A stretch of 64,000 nucleotides of DNA from positions 62,001-126,000 of the forward strand of contig NZ_FNNU01000009.1 in assembly GCF_900106975.1 (NCBI RefSeq), read 5' to 3'. The position numbers were made by a program, and so were the translations under genes. Position 1 is the stretch's first letter. The number at the start of each line of letters is the position of its first letter. The stretch comes from Pseudomonas kuykendallii (GTDB taxonomy: Bacteria; Pseudomonadota; Gammaproteobacteria; Pseudomonadales; Pseudomonadaceae). Below the pieces are notes generated by a model, which saw only the letters and a program-made list of their open reading frames with translations, was not told the origin of the DNA and did not search any database. Shown one piece after another: positions 8,485-17,373 of the stretch.

Positions 8485-8802
8485 TTACAGGCTCAACTTG
8501 CTCCGGTTCTTGTCCAGCGTGGCCGCGCCGATGCCTTTCACTTCGAGCAACTCGTCCACCGAAGCGAACGGGCCGTGTGCCTCGCGGTATGCGACGATCG
8601 CCTTGGCCTTGACCAGCCCGATCCCCGACAACTCGCGCTGCAGGGTTTCGGCGTCGGCGGTATTCAGGTTCACCGAGGCGACCTTGGCGGCCTGCTCCAC
8701 CACGGGCTTGTCGACGGCAGGCTTGGCCGGTTCAGCGGCGAGAAGGGAAAAAGACAGTGAAGTCAGTGTGGCGAGGGACAGGGCAGAAAGCCATTTGCGC
8801 AT
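8485..8802 (-). CDS. ComEA-like helix-hairpin-helix DNA-binding protein
   Basis: A 105-residue secreted protein. A signal peptide (residues 1-23, ending LLAAEP) precedes a Lys/Pro/Ala/Val-rich linker and a C-terminal double helix-hairpin-helix domain. The latter reads [19 protein letters not shown], then [11 protein letters not shown] and [13 protein letters not shown], with the two GIG hairpins typical of ComEA. Family members bind DNA in the periplasm during natural transformation; in pseudomonads the stand-alone gene next to wbpM is of untested function. AAGGAG lies 8 bases before the ATG. It is separated from the wbpM end by about 160 bases carrying its own promoter candidate. Confidence 0.9.
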   Translation of the reverse strand: MRKWLSALSLATLTSLSFSLLAAEPAKPAVDKPVVEQAAKVASVNLNTADAETLQRELSGIGLVKAKAIVAYREAHGPFASVDELLEVKGIGAATLDKNRSKLSL

Positions 8803-8856
8803 GTGTGTAACTCCTTATGAAATGCGATGGTGCGGTACATCCATAACCGCTGGCTA

Positions 8857-8884
8857 AAAGTAGCCCACGCACTTTTCGCGTCAA
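8857..8884 (-). promoter_or_regulatory. candidate sigma-70 promoter of comEA-like gene
   Basis: On the minus strand TTGACG (8884-8879) is followed by a 16-base spacer and TACTTT (8862-8857). The predicted leader to the ATG at 8802 is about 50 bases. Five of six -35 bases match consensus. Confidence 0.5.
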
Positions 8885-8963
8885 TTGGAGTTACGGCTTA
8901 ATCCCGGTTATGGCGTGCGTGAAAACGACGCAGGAGCGAACTTCCACGCACGCATGCAATGCC

Positions 8964-10958
8964 TCAAGGCTCGCTCTTACGCTTCTGATGGATCCAATCG
9001 ACGATCTCGCCTTCCGGCGCATAGCCACTGACGGTCTCCCTGAGAATCTGCCGGACGCGGTCATAGTCGTCAGCGTCCACCGCCGCGAGCAGGTTCGAGA
9101 GCACGCCCTTGAAGGCCTCCCACGGCAACCACTCCTCGTTGGCGCGCATGATCATCGGATGGTCGGTGGGTGTGACCCCCTCGGCTCCGATCAGCAGTTC
9201 CTCGTAGAGTTTCTCGCCGGGACGAAGGCCGGTGAACTCGATGGCGATGTCGCCATTGGGATTGCTCTCCGAGCGAACGCTCATGCCTGCCAGACGAATC
9301 ATCTTCTCCGCCAGATCGACGATCTTCACCGGCCAGCCCATGTCCAGGACGAACACGTCGCCGCCCTGCCCCATCGAGCCGGCCTGGATGACCAGCTGCG
9401 CCGCTTCCGGAATGGTCATGAAGTAACGGGTGATATTGGGGTGCGTGACGGTCACCGGGCCGCCCTTGCGAATCTGCTCGTAGAAGCGCGGAATCACCGA
9501 CCCCGACGAGCCCAGCACGTTGCCGAAGCGAACCATGGTGAAGCGCGTCTTGTTGACGTGGTGAACCGAGGGCTCCGCCTGGAATAGCAATGGCGCACTC
9601 TCACGGCTCAGGGCCTGCAGCACCATCTCCGCCAGGCGTTTCGAACTGCCCATGACGTTGGTCGGTCGCACCGCCTTGTCGGTGGAGATCAGCACGAAGT
9701 TCTCGACACCCGCCTTCAACGCGGCCTGCGCGGTGTACAGCGAGCCCATCACATTGTTCAGCACGCCCTCGGCAATGTTGTGCTCGACCATCGGCACATG
9801 CTTGTAGGCGGCGGCGTGATAGACGGTGTTCACCTGCCAGGTGCGCATCACATCCTTGAGCCGCTCGCGATCCCGCACCGAGCCGAGTATTGGCACCAGT
9901 CGCAACGGCAGCGACTCCCGGCGGATTCGTTCCTCGAGTTCGCTGTGAATGCTGTAGAGGTTGAACTCGCTGTGCTCGAACAGCAGCAGCGTGGTCGGTG
10001 CATTGAGCAGGATCTGCCGGCACAGCTCCGAACCGATCGACCCGCCCGCCCCGGTAACCATCACGACCTGCCGACGAATGCAGCGCTCGAAGAGCGCCTG
10101 GCGGGGAGGAACGACTTCGCGGCCGAGCAGGTCGGCGATATCCACCTCCTGGATATCGTCGACCTTCACCCGCCCGCTGGCCAAATCCATGAAGCCGGGC
10201 ACGCTACGCACGTGCAAGGGATGCTTTTCAAGAAGCACGAGCACCTCGCGACGGCGCATCCGCGAGGCGGAAGGAATCGCCAGAAGGATTTCCTGAGCGC
10301 CGGTGTCGTTGATCATCTGTTCGATGTGCTTGGGTTTGTAGACCTTCAATCCGGAGATGATCCGCGTGGCGATACTGTCATCGTCGTCGATGAAAGCCAC
10401 CGGCCTCATCGACTGGCCCATGCGCAGCGCACTGACCAGTTGGTTACCCGCTGCACCGGCACCGTAGATGGCAACGCGTGTAAGACGATCGTCATGCTTG
10501 AGAAACGGCAGTTGCTGGCGCGCGATGTACCAGTCACCCAGGAAATACTGGCGCATCGTCAAGCGCAGCCCACCGATCAGCAGGAGGCTGATCCACCAGT
10601 AGTTGAACACGATGGAGCGCGGTACGACGTTGAGCGGGACCCGATACCAGTAGAAGACCAGGGCAAAGACCAGGGCCGAAAGCGTCACCGCCTTGAATAT
10701 GGTGATGAGCGCGTCGTTACCCAGATAGCGCATCACCGCGCGGTACATTCCCAGGCGGACGAAGATTGGAATGGAAACCATCGGTGCGATGGCGAACAGC
10801 CAGAAATGCTCGCCCAGCGGATCTACCCGATCGTCCAACCCAAGGCGCACCACGAATGCCGCCCATAGCGCGAGCCAGACCAGCAGCACATCGGCGCCTA
10901 CTTGCACGAGTCGCTTGTAGCGGCGGGGCATCTTTACCAGAAAATTGCGAACACTCAT
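8964..10958 (-). CDS. wbpM: WbpM-type nucleotide-sugar 4,6-dehydratase
   Basis: Inner-membrane UDP-GlcNAc C6-dehydratase/C4-reductase family enzyme needed for O-antigens that contain D-QuiNAc or D-FucNAc. The N-terminus has four membrane segments (VGADVLLVWLALWAAFVV onward). Then follow a first Rossmann-like domain (IYGAGAAGNQLVSALRMG, about 155) and the catalytic SDR domain (VTGAGGSIGSELCRQIL, about 285). The catalytic region STDKAVRPTNVMGSSKRLAE shows Lys but Met in place of the usual Tyr, as in WbpM/FlaA1 relatives. The start at 10958 gives 664 residues, the expected length; earlier in-frame codons would add 39 unmatched residues. It is the last gene of the O-antigen operon, 76 bases after wbpL, its conserved position in Pseudomonas. 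Confidence 0.95.
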   Translation of the reverse strand: MSVRNFLVKMPRRYKRLVQVGADVLLVWLALWAAFVVRLGLDDRVDPLGEHFWLFAIAPMVSIPIFVRLGMYRAVMRYLGNDALITIFKAVTLSALVFALVFYWYRVPLNVVPRSIVFNYWWISLLLIGGLRLTMRQYFLGDWYIARQQLPFLKHDDRLTRVAIYGAGAAGNQLVSALRMGQSMRPVAFIDDDDSIATRIISGLKVYKPKHIEQMINDTGAQEILLAIPSASRMRRREVLVLLEKHPLHVRSVPGFMDLASGRVKVDDIQEVDIADLLGREVVPPRQALFERCIRRQVVMVTGAGGSIGSELCRQILLNAPTTLLLFEHSEFNLYSIHSELEERIRRESLPLRLVPILGSVRDRERLKDVMRTWQVNTVYHAAAYKHVPMVEHNIAEGVLNNVMGSLYTAQAALKAGVENFVLISTDKAVRPTNVMGSSKRLAEMVLQALSRESAPLLFQAEPSVHHVNKTRFTMVRFGNVLGSSGSVIPRFYEQIRKGGPVTVTHPNITRYFMTIPEAAQLVIQAGSMGQGGDVFVLDMGWPVKIVDLAEKMIRLAGMSVRSESNPNGDIAIEFTGLRPGEKLYEELLIGAEGVTPTDHPMIMRANEEWLPWEAFKGVLSNLLAAVDADDYDRVRQILRETVSGYAPEGEIVDWIHQKRKSEP

Positions 10959-11034
10959 CGGCGGTCCCACTATCAGCGTCGAAATCGACCCTGCTCCTTT
11001 CAATAACAATCGCTCATCAACCCTGAACAAGCGC

Positions 11035-12063
11035 TCAGCCGGCTTCCCGCTTTCCCGCATCGAAACGCACGGCAAGAAGCATCAATGGAACATAGGCGAG
11101 CAACAGCCCCACGCTCCCCTCCAGATATTGCAACGCCACCAGCAGTGCAACGGGGAATAGCCAGACGGTATTGATGACAAGCACCGCCAGCGTGACCGGC
11201 TTATGACCGAATCGACGCGATGCATGCTGGTAGGCGTGGCTGCGATGCGCCTGGTAAAGCCTGTCGCCACGAAGCAGTCGGCGAGCCAGTGTCCAAGTGG
11301 CATCGACGATGAAGACTCCCAGCAGGATCAACCAGCTCCATAGCAGCGGCGGTGAAGCCCACGCGGCCTGCAGGGAAAGCCCCCCCAGTATCACGCCTAG
11401 AAATCCACTCCCGGCGTCCCCCATGAAGATACGGGCCGGCGGGAAGTTCCAGAACAGGAAGCCCGTGACTGCAGCGGCCAGCAGCAGGGGCGGCAAGGCC
11501 AGCGCCGGCTCACCCCGTACGCCGTAAAGCAAGGCACCACCCAGGCAAACGCAAATTGCCTCGACACTGGCTATACCGTCGATGCCGTCCATGAAATTGT
11601 AGAGATTCAGCAGCCACACCAGGTAAACGGTTGCCAGCACATGGCCGATCCAGCCCAGTTCCAGGGTCCTTCCGAAGAAAGAAAGGGCCGGCAGGCCACC
11701 CAACCAGAACAGCATCCAGGCCGCCCCGGCGAAATGCCCCAGCAAGCGCCAACGGGCCGCGATATGCCCGTGGTCATCAATGAAACCCAGCACCGCGATG
11801 CCGACGCCAGCACCCAGCAGCGCCCACATCGAGCGTAGGTCGACGGCGTCGACAAGCGCAAAAACCGGCAGAGCCAACAGGAAGCTGAGCACAATAGCCA
11901 CACCGCCACCCCGAGGTGTGGGTACCGAGTGGGAGCTGCGGGCATTGGGAATATCCATGATGCTGCGCACCAGCGCATAACGGCGCAGCACCCAGGTCAG
12001 AAAAAAAGAAAAGCCGGTAAATACCGGTAGCAACCAGATCAACACCTGTGGTCCCTCAACCAT
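11035..12063 (-). CDS. wbpL: undecaprenyl-phosphate sugar-1-phosphate transferase
   Basis: Starts the O-unit by moving an N-acetyl-6-deoxyhexosamine 1-phosphate (QuiNAc or FucNAc class in known WbpL) to undecaprenyl phosphate at the inner membrane. It is a WecA/MraY-family protein of about 10 hydrophobic helices. The cytoplasmic loops show DIPNARSSHSVPTPRGGG (about 37-54), NLYNFMDGIDGIASVEA (about 150) and FMGDAGSGFLG (about 212), the Mg/UDP-sugar motifs. The ATG at 12063 is preferred because GAAGG lies about 9 bases upstream; TTG at 12078 would add five residues. It is placed between the D-sugar reductase gene and wbpM, the conserved right-end arrangement, which fits with the WbpM product as its substrate. 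Confidence 0.93.
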   Translation of the reverse strand: MVEGPQVLIWLLPVFTGFSFFLTWVLRRYALVRSIMDIPNARSSHSVPTPRGGGVAIVLSFLLALPVFALVDAVDLRSMWALLGAGVGIAVLGFIDDHGHIAARWRLLGHFAGAAWMLFWLGGLPALSFFGRTLELGWIGHVLATVYLVWLLNLYNFMDGIDGIASVEAICVCLGGALLYGVRGEPALALPPLLLAAAVTGFLFWNFPPARIFMGDAGSGFLGVILGGLSLQAAWASPPLLWSWLILLGVFIVDATWTLARRLLRGDRLYQAHRSHAYQHASRRFGHKPVTLAVLVINTVWLFPVALLVALQYLEGSVGLLLAYVPLMLLAVRFDAGKREAG

Positions 12064-12135
12064 TCCGTAGGCCTTCAACGCCCGGCCCAGAGCACAGGAG
12101 CAAGTTCGTTACCCTCTCCGGCCTTGCCGAAACGC

Positions 12136-13095
12136 TCATCCCCTTTGCGCCAAGTAATGCTCGGCGGTTCTGCGCAGCGCCTCATGCACACTTACCGGTG
12201 GCGTCCAACCCAGAAGCTCGCGGGTCTTCGAAATATCCACCTGCAGCGACCCGCAAAGCCGCTGGGCAACGGCGCCTTTTCCGAGCAGCGTGGCCCCAGC
12301 CCTGAGCAACGGGGCCGGAACAGGCAGCAATCGTGCTGGCTTGCCCAACGCCCGGCCCATACGCTGCAACAGTTCGGTCGTGGAAAGATCCTCCGCGTCG
12401 CTGACCAGAAACGTCTGGTTGGCGGCATTGGGGTGATCGATGCAGGTTACGATCAGATCGACCAGATTATCCAACGCCACCAGGCTGCGACTGTTGTGGA
12501 TGGCTCCGAGCGGCAGCGGAACGCCCTTGCTCAGCCAGCTCATCATGCTGCGGAAATTCGCTTTGACACCCGGGCCGTAGACTAAAACGGGACGGATAAT
12601 CACGACCTCCATACCTGTTTCAGAGGCCAATGCGCGCAACCCCTGTTCGGCCTCCATTTTTGATATGCCATAGGGGTCAAGCGGTGCGGGAGGGCTATCG
12701 GCAAGGTATGGCTTGCCCGACTCGGTCCCCTCACCGTTCACCTTGACCGAGCTGATAAAGATGAAACGACGGACTCCGGCGCGCGCGGCCTGCTCAGCGA
12801 GGTTCAACGTTCCGTTCACATTGACCTGACGAAACTCGGCGAGTGGATCGGAAGAGGTGTCACGCATGACGTGCACCCGCGCAGCGCAGTGGACAACGGC
12901 GTCAATCCTCTCCAGTGCGCCTCGCCAGTCGGTATCCGCCCCTATCTCGCCGACCCGGAAGATCGCCGCATGCGTAGGAAGCCCTACCGAGGAATCACGC
13001 ACCACCGCGACGGTTTCCACGCCGACCTCGGCGGACATTCTTTCCAGCAATCCACGGCCAACAAAACCCGTGGAGCCGGTCAACAAAATGCGCAT
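12136..13095 (-). CDS. wbpV: UDP-4-keto-sugar reductase, extended SDR (WbpV-like)
   Basis: A 319-residue extended short-chain dehydrogenase. It has the NAD(P) site LLTGSTGFVGRGLLER at the N-terminus, SSVKVNGEGTESG in the active site (about 114-126) and the YGISK Tyr-Lys pair (about 140-144). Its closest remembered relatives are WbpV of P. aeruginosa O6 and related reductases. Those reduce the 4-keto product of WbpM to UDP-D-QuiNAc; some relatives give UDP-D-FucNAc instead. The position immediately before wbpL and wbpM supports that job: together the three genes would supply and load the first sugar of the O-unit. The stereochemistry of the product cannot be read from sequence. The gap to the upstream epimerase gene is 15 bases. 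Confidence 0.85.
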   Translation of the reverse strand: MRILLTGSTGFVGRGLLERMSAEVGVETVAVVRDSSVGLPTHAAIFRVGEIGADTDWRGALERIDAVVHCAARVHVMRDTSSDPLAEFRQVNVNGTLNLAEQAARAGVRRFIFISSVKVNGEGTESGKPYLADSPPAPLDPYGISKMEAEQGLRALASETGMEVVIIRPVLVYGPGVKANFRSMMSWLSKGVPLPLGAIHNSRSLVALDNLVDLIVTCIDHPNAANQTFLVSDAEDLSTTELLQRMGRALGKPARLLPVPAPLLRAGATLLGKGAVAQRLCGSLQVDISKTRELLGWTPPVSVHEALRRTAEHYLAQRG

Positions 13096-13110
13096 TTATC
13101 TCAGGACCGC

Positions 13111-14238
13111 TTAGGCTTTCGACCAGACGGTCCGGTTTATGTAGTCGGTGTAGCTGAGCACGACCCTGACGACCTTCTTCGATACCGATCCCGCTTCATA
13201 GTCTTTAATCCTGGAAATCACGCGCACGCCCCGCTCATGTTGACGGGTCACCACCCGCACCGCGTCCAGCACACGATCCTTTTTCAGGCCGCTCATGATC
13301 AGAGTACCTTCGTCCATACCCTCGGGACGCTCGTGCGTGCTGCGCAGGGTGACCGCGGGGAGATTCAGCAACGACGCCTCCTCCGTGATAGTCCCGCTAT
13401 CAGAAAGCACACAAAAGGCCGACATCTGCAGCTTGATGTAATCCAGTAAACCGAAAGGCTTCACAAAGCGGATCAGCGGGTGATCCAGCGGTTCGTTCAA
13501 CGCCTCCAATCGTTTTCGGGTACGAGGGTGCGTGGAAACGATAACGGGGTACTGATACGTTTCAGCCAGCGCGCGGAGGGTTTCCAGCAGATCCCGCAGA
13601 TTCTCGGGTGTATCGACGTTTTCTTCCCGGTGAGTACTGACGATGAAGAACGCGCCCTCCTCCAGGCCCTCGCGTTGCAGCACATCCGAGGCCTCGATCC
13701 TCGGCATGTAGTATTCCAGCACCTCCTCCATGTGCGAACCCGTTTTGATGATGGTTTCCGGGCGAATGCCTTCGGCGATCAGGTAACGGCGCGCATGCTC
13801 CGTCAGTACCATATTGATATCGCTCAGATGATCGAGAACCTTGCGGTTCAACTCTTCCGGCACACGCTGATCGAAACAGCGGTTTCCTGCCTCCATGTGG
13901 AACACCGGGATCTTCCGACGCTTGGCGGCAATGACCGCCAGGCAGGTGTTGGTGTCGCCATACAGCAAGAGCGCGTCGGGATTCTCCAACTCGAACACCG
14001 CATCTGCCTTGGCGATCACCTCGGCGATGGTCTTCGCTGCGGTGTCGCCCGCTGCGCCCAGAAAATGGTCTGGCTTGCGAATTTTCAGGTCATCAAAAAA
14101 AACCTGATTCAATTCGTAATCGTAGTTTTGCCCAGAGTGCACCAGCACGTGGTGAACCTGTTTATCCAACTCGGCGATCACCCGGCTCATCTTGATCAGC
14201 TCCGGACGGGTGCCGAGCAGTGTCATCACCTTAAGCAT
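13111..14238 (-). CDS. UDP-N-acetyl-L-hexosamine 2-epimerase (WbjD/FnlC/WbvD type)
   Basis: A 375-residue non-hydrolysing UDP-sugar 2-epimerase, the last step of UDP-L-FucNAc or UDP-L-QuiNAc synthesis. Diagnostic segments are LGTRPELIKMSRVIAEL at the N-terminus and FHMEAGNRCFDQRVPEE (about 97-113), the FnlC/WbjD variant of the motif, unlike WecB (HVEAG). STHREENVD and the UDP-binding STHPRTRKRLE/LSDSGTITEEA segments also occur. The ATG at 14238 overlaps the end of the dehydratase gene by 8 bases with AGGAG just upstream, so translation is probably coupled. It could serve either L-sugar; the neighbouring reductase tips the balance (see that entry). Confidence 0.92.
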   Translation of the reverse strand: MLKVMTLLGTRPELIKMSRVIAELDKQVHHVLVHSGQNYDYELNQVFFDDLKIRKPDHFLGAAGDTAAKTIAEVIAKADAVFELENPDALLLYGDTNTCLAVIAAKRRKIPVFHMEAGNRCFDQRVPEELNRKVLDHLSDINMVLTEHARRYLIAEGIRPETIIKTGSHMEEVLEYYMPRIEASDVLQREGLEEGAFFIVSTHREENVDTPENLRDLLETLRALAETYQYPVIVSTHPRTRKRLEALNEPLDHPLIRFVKPFGLLDYIKLQMSAFCVLSDSGTITEEASLLNLPAVTLRSTHERPEGMDEGTLIMSGLKKDRVLDAVRVVTRQHERGVRVISRIKDYEAGSVSKKVVRVVLSYTDYINRTVWSKA

Positions 14239-15241
14239 CGAGCTGCTCCTGAATGTAATCCAGCTTGAGCAGTACATCCTTGATGCCCTGAATGTTCAAA
14301 CGCTCGGTGTTGTGCGAGGTGTAGTCGTCCAGCTCGGAAATATGTTGCTCGCCTTCGACGAAAAATTTCTTGTAGTTGAGGTCGCGGTTATCCGCCGGAA
14401 TCCGGTAATAGCGGCTCATGTCTTCGGCCTTGGCCATTTCCTCACGGGAAATCAGTGACTCATATAATTTTTCACCGTGACGAGTACCGATGATCTTTAT
14501 AGGGTTATCACGCGAAAATAGCTCTTTTAGCGCCTGTGCCAAGTCCGCCACTGTAGAAGCGGGTGCTTTCTGAACAAATATATCGCCCTGTTCTGCATGT
14601 TCGAAGGCATGCAGGACCAAGTCCACGGAGTCTTCCAGCGACATCAGGAAGCGCGTCATGTTCGGATCGGTAACAGTCAGCGGCTCGCCCGCCTTCAACT
14701 GACTAATGAACAGTGGGATCACAGAGCCACGCGAAGCCATCACATTACCGTAGCGTGTAGCGCAGATAACCGGACCGGAAGATGGAATCATCCGCGACTT
14801 GGCAACCATGAGCTTTTCCGCCATGGCCTTTGAAATGCCCATCGCATTGATCGGGTACACAGCTTTATCCGTACTGAGCACTACCACCCTCTTGGCACCG
14901 GTGGCGATTGCAGCGTTGAGTACATTTTCCGTACCTAAGACATTGGTACGAACCGCTTCCATCGGGTAGAACTCACACGACGGCACCTGTTTCAGAGCCG
15001 CTGCGTGAAATATATAGTCAACACCTACCATAGCCTGGGAAACGCTGTCGTAATCGCGCACGTCCCCTATGTAGAACTTGAGTTTATCGTTCGCCAAGGC
15101 GATACGCATGTCCTCTTGCTTCTTTTCATCCCGACTGAAAACCCTTATTTCCCTGACATTGGTATCAAGGAATCGCTTCAGCACAGTATTTCCGAACGAA
15201 CCCGTGCCGCCCGTAATCATTAAAACCTTGTCATTGAACAT
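14231..15241 (-). CDS. UDP-GlcNAc 4,6-dehydratase (5-inverting; WbjB/FnlA/WbvB type)
   Basis: Catalyses the first step toward L-2,6-dideoxyhexosamines: C4/C6 dehydration of UDP-GlcNAc with epimerisation at C5 (and C3). The 336-residue SDR protein opens MFNDKVLMITGGTGSFGN, an exact fit to the FnlA-type N-terminus. It carries STDKAVYPINAMGISK in the active site, with Met in place of the usual Tyr, and RYGNVMASRGSVIPLF. The ATG at 15241 is chosen because GAAGG sits about 10 bases upstream; a GTG at 15250 would add three residues. It follows the RmlD-like reductase gene by 27 bases and overlaps the 2-epimerase gene. Family assignment is firm. Confidence 0.93.
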   Translation of the reverse strand: MFNDKVLMITGGTGSFGNTVLKRFLDTNVREIRVFSRDEKKQEDMRIALANDKLKFYIGDVRDYDSVSQAMVGVDYIFHAAALKQVPSCEFYPMEAVRTNVLGTENVLNAAIATGAKRVVVLSTDKAVYPINAMGISKAMAEKLMVAKSRMIPSSGPVICATRYGNVMASRGSVIPLFISQLKAGEPLTVTDPNMTRFLMSLEDSVDLVLHAFEHAEQGDIFVQKAPASTVADLAQALKELFSRDNPIKIIGTRHGEKLYESLISREEMAKAEDMSRYYRIPADNRDLNYKKFFVEGEQHISELDDYTSHNTERLNIQGIKDVLLKLDYIQEQLDA

Positions 15242-15268
15242 AAAAGGCACATACCTTCAGGAAAAAAA

Positions 15269-16126
15269 TTAACGCTGATCACGCATCATTTTGACCAATT
15301 CCGGCCAGGCGGGAGGTTGGTAACCAGCCTCCTTACGAAAGCGAGAGGAATCCAGTGAGCGATCTATGTGGATCTGTTCATCCGGGACTATCTCGATCTT
15401 GTGTCCGTAGGCTTCCGCCACCAGCCTTAACAGCGCCAGCTTGTCGATTGGCTCTGCCGACACATGATAGAGGCCATGCAGGTCAGAATTTGGTACTACA
15501 TAGTCCTTCATCAACCGGGCCAATTCTACCGTAGGCAAACCGGAAAATATGGCCTTTGCGTAACCCTTAACCGAACCCTTTTGGGCGAGGAACCAGTCAA
15601 TTAGTGAGAGGTGGGTATCGAGCTCATGGCCGATGATGGACGTACGCAGCGTAACGGCGTGAGGCACCTCGTGCAGCTCGCCAATGAACTTTGACTTTCC
15701 ATAGAGATCCTCCGCGTCCGAAAGATCATCTTCGGTATACATGCCCTTGCGCCCGGAAAATACACAATCCGTGCTAACATGGATCATCCGAGCGCCCATC
15801 AATCCACAGAGTTTCGCCAAACGATGTGGCAGCATGGCGTTGATAGGTAGCGCCGACAGCGGATCTTTGGCGCCTGCCAGTTGCTTGATCAGACCGATAC
15901 AATTGATGATGACATCTGGGCGAACGCACTCCAGCAAACTGACTAACGCGTCTTGCTCGAGAACATCGACATTGTTAATTAAATTCCCGTGAAGTGAATC
16001 AGAATAATGGCGCCGTCCCACTGAACTGCGTAGCGTCCCCCATGTCTGGAAGGCCGAATCGCATGAAAACTGCCTAAATACCGCACTACCGAGCATGCCT
16101 GTAACGCCAAAGACTAAAATCCTCAC
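15269..16126 (-). CDS. RmlD-like nucleotide-sugar reductase (WbvR-like)
   Basis: A 285-residue SDR of the dTDP-4-dehydrorhamnose reductase family. It has ILVFGVTGMLGSAVFRQF at the N-terminus, STDCVFSGRKGMY (about 133-145) and YGKSKFIGE carrying the Tyr-Lys pair. In the L-FucNAc pathway the reductase (FnlB/WbjC) is about 370 residues with a C-terminal cupin-like extension. In the L-QuiNAc pathway of Vibrio cholerae O37 the reductase WbvR is an RmlD homologue of this shorter type. The length here therefore argues for UDP-L-RhaNAc/UDP-L-QuiNAc rather than UDP-L-FucNAc. The start is GTG at 16126, overlapping the upstream stop as GTGA. Confidence 0.85.
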   Translation of the reverse strand: MRILVFGVTGMLGSAVFRQFSCDSAFQTWGTLRSSVGRRHYSDSLHGNLINNVDVLEQDALVSLLECVRPDVIINCIGLIKQLAGAKDPLSALPINAMLPHRLAKLCGLMGARMIHVSTDCVFSGRKGMYTEDDLSDAEDLYGKSKFIGELHEVPHAVTLRTSIIGHELDTHLSLIDWFLAQKGSVKGYAKAIFSGLPTVELARLMKDYVVPNSDLHGLYHVSAEPIDKLALLRLVAEAYGHKIEIVPDEQIHIDRSLDSSRFRKEAGYQPPAWPELVKMMRDQR

Positions 16127-17373
16127 CTTTTAACCTCTCTGTCCTGAGCGATCCGTTCCTCAAGTATCTCGATTAAACGCCTGCCCTGGGCGTTCATCTC
16201 AAAATTTGCAGCAAAATAGCGTTGTCCAGAGTCACCCAACTGAATGCGCTCGGCGGCCGACATGTGAAATAACCGCTCAATCGCACGGGCCAGCTCAGCA
16301 CTGTCTTCAGCTGCGCAGCAAAATCCCGCGCGCGCCTCTTGGACGATTCGTGCACCTTCCCCATCCAACGCTGCAATAATTGGCCGCCCTGCAGCAAGGT
16401 AGGCCTGCAGTTTGCTCGGTACAGTCAGGCTGAAAACGTTGCTCTTCCTCAACGTGACAAGTAGACCTGCCGCGCGACTGAAAAAATGAGGCATTTCGGA
16501 GGAAGGGAAACGACCGACTAGGTACATATTATCCAAACCCAATGCGTCTTTCTGCGCCACAAGCCATGCATACATGCTACCGGCACCAACAATTATGAGC
16601 TTGCACCTGGGCAAATGTTTTAACCTTGTCGCGGCGGCCACCAAGGTTTCCAGTGACTGAGCAGTGCCTAGATTGCCAGCAAAAACCAGACAAAAATTCT
16701 GCTCCATGAAAGCTAACAACTCTGCAGGAATCTCCGTCTGCATTGTTTTCTCAGCCACATTCTGCGCATAACAATTAGGATAGTAGACAATTTTACTTTC
16801 ACTGGCATAACGCATAACGGAGGTCTTAAATGCCCGCGACTGAATGAGCAGGGTATCACTAAATGCGTAAAGAGCCCTAACAAGCACACCAACACAAAAC
16901 AATAAAAAACGGCTTCTAACAAAGCCTGTCGCCCTGAGACTTTCCGGCCAGAGATCCTGTACCCATACAGCAAGATGCGCTTTCGCCTTCCACTTCAAAA
17001 GTACGGCTGGCAGCATGGATAAAATCGGCGACGGCGCAAAAACGAAAATCACATCATATGGTTTGCCCCCTGTTTGGAGGGCCTTGGGAAAAAAACGAAT
17101 ACCATTGAAAACAAAAGAAAGATAGTTCAGTGTCAGTCCTATTGCGCCGCGCCCACGAGGTCGCAATGGAGCCCGGAAGACCGGTATTTTTTTGGCGTAC
17201 AATTCCCGATCACAGCCATGTGATGTGTATCCCGGAAATACTTTTCCCTCCGGATAGTTAGGCTTGCCAGTGAAAACCTGGACCTCATGTCCCTGCGCGA
17301 CCAAAGTCTTCGCCAGATCGTTAATAATGAACGTCTCCGGCCAGAAATACTGGGTAACTAAAATTATCTTCAC
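16123..17373 (-). CDS. family 4 glycosyltransferase (WbuB-like)
   Basis: A 416-residue GT-B enzyme for O-unit assembly on the cytoplasmic face. The N-terminus IILVTQYFWPETFIINDLAK followed by GKPNYPEGKVFPGY (about 40-53) is the hallmark of WbuB-type transferases. E. coli WbuB is associated with adding L-FucNAc. The C-terminal donor domain has FAGNLGTAQSLETLV and SLTVPSKLQAYLAAGRPIIA. The start is GTG at 17373, overlapping the preceding gene by GTGA; the frame upstream belongs to that gene's end. Location directly before the three L-dideoxyhexosamine genes makes it the best candidate to add that sugar, an inference from context and similarity. Confidence 0.88.
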   Translation of the reverse strand: MKIILVTQYFWPETFIINDLAKTLVAQGHEVQVFTGKPNYPEGKVFPGYTSHGCDRELYAKKIPVFRAPLRPRGRGAIGLTLNYLSFVFNGIRFFPKALQTGGKPYDVIFVFAPSPILSMLPAVLLKWKAKAHLAVWVQDLWPESLRATGFVRSRFLLFCVGVLVRALYAFSDTLLIQSRAFKTSVMRYASESKIVYYPNCYAQNVAEKTMQTEIPAELLAFMEQNFCLVFAGNLGTAQSLETLVAAATRLKHLPRCKLIIVGAGSMYAWLVAQKDALGLDNMYLVGRFPSSEMPHFFSRAAGLLVTLRKSNVFSLTVPSKLQAYLAAGRPIIAALDGEGARIVQEARAGFCCAAEDSAELARAIERLFHMSAAERIQLGDSGQRYFAANFEMNAQGRRLIEILEERIAQDREVKR

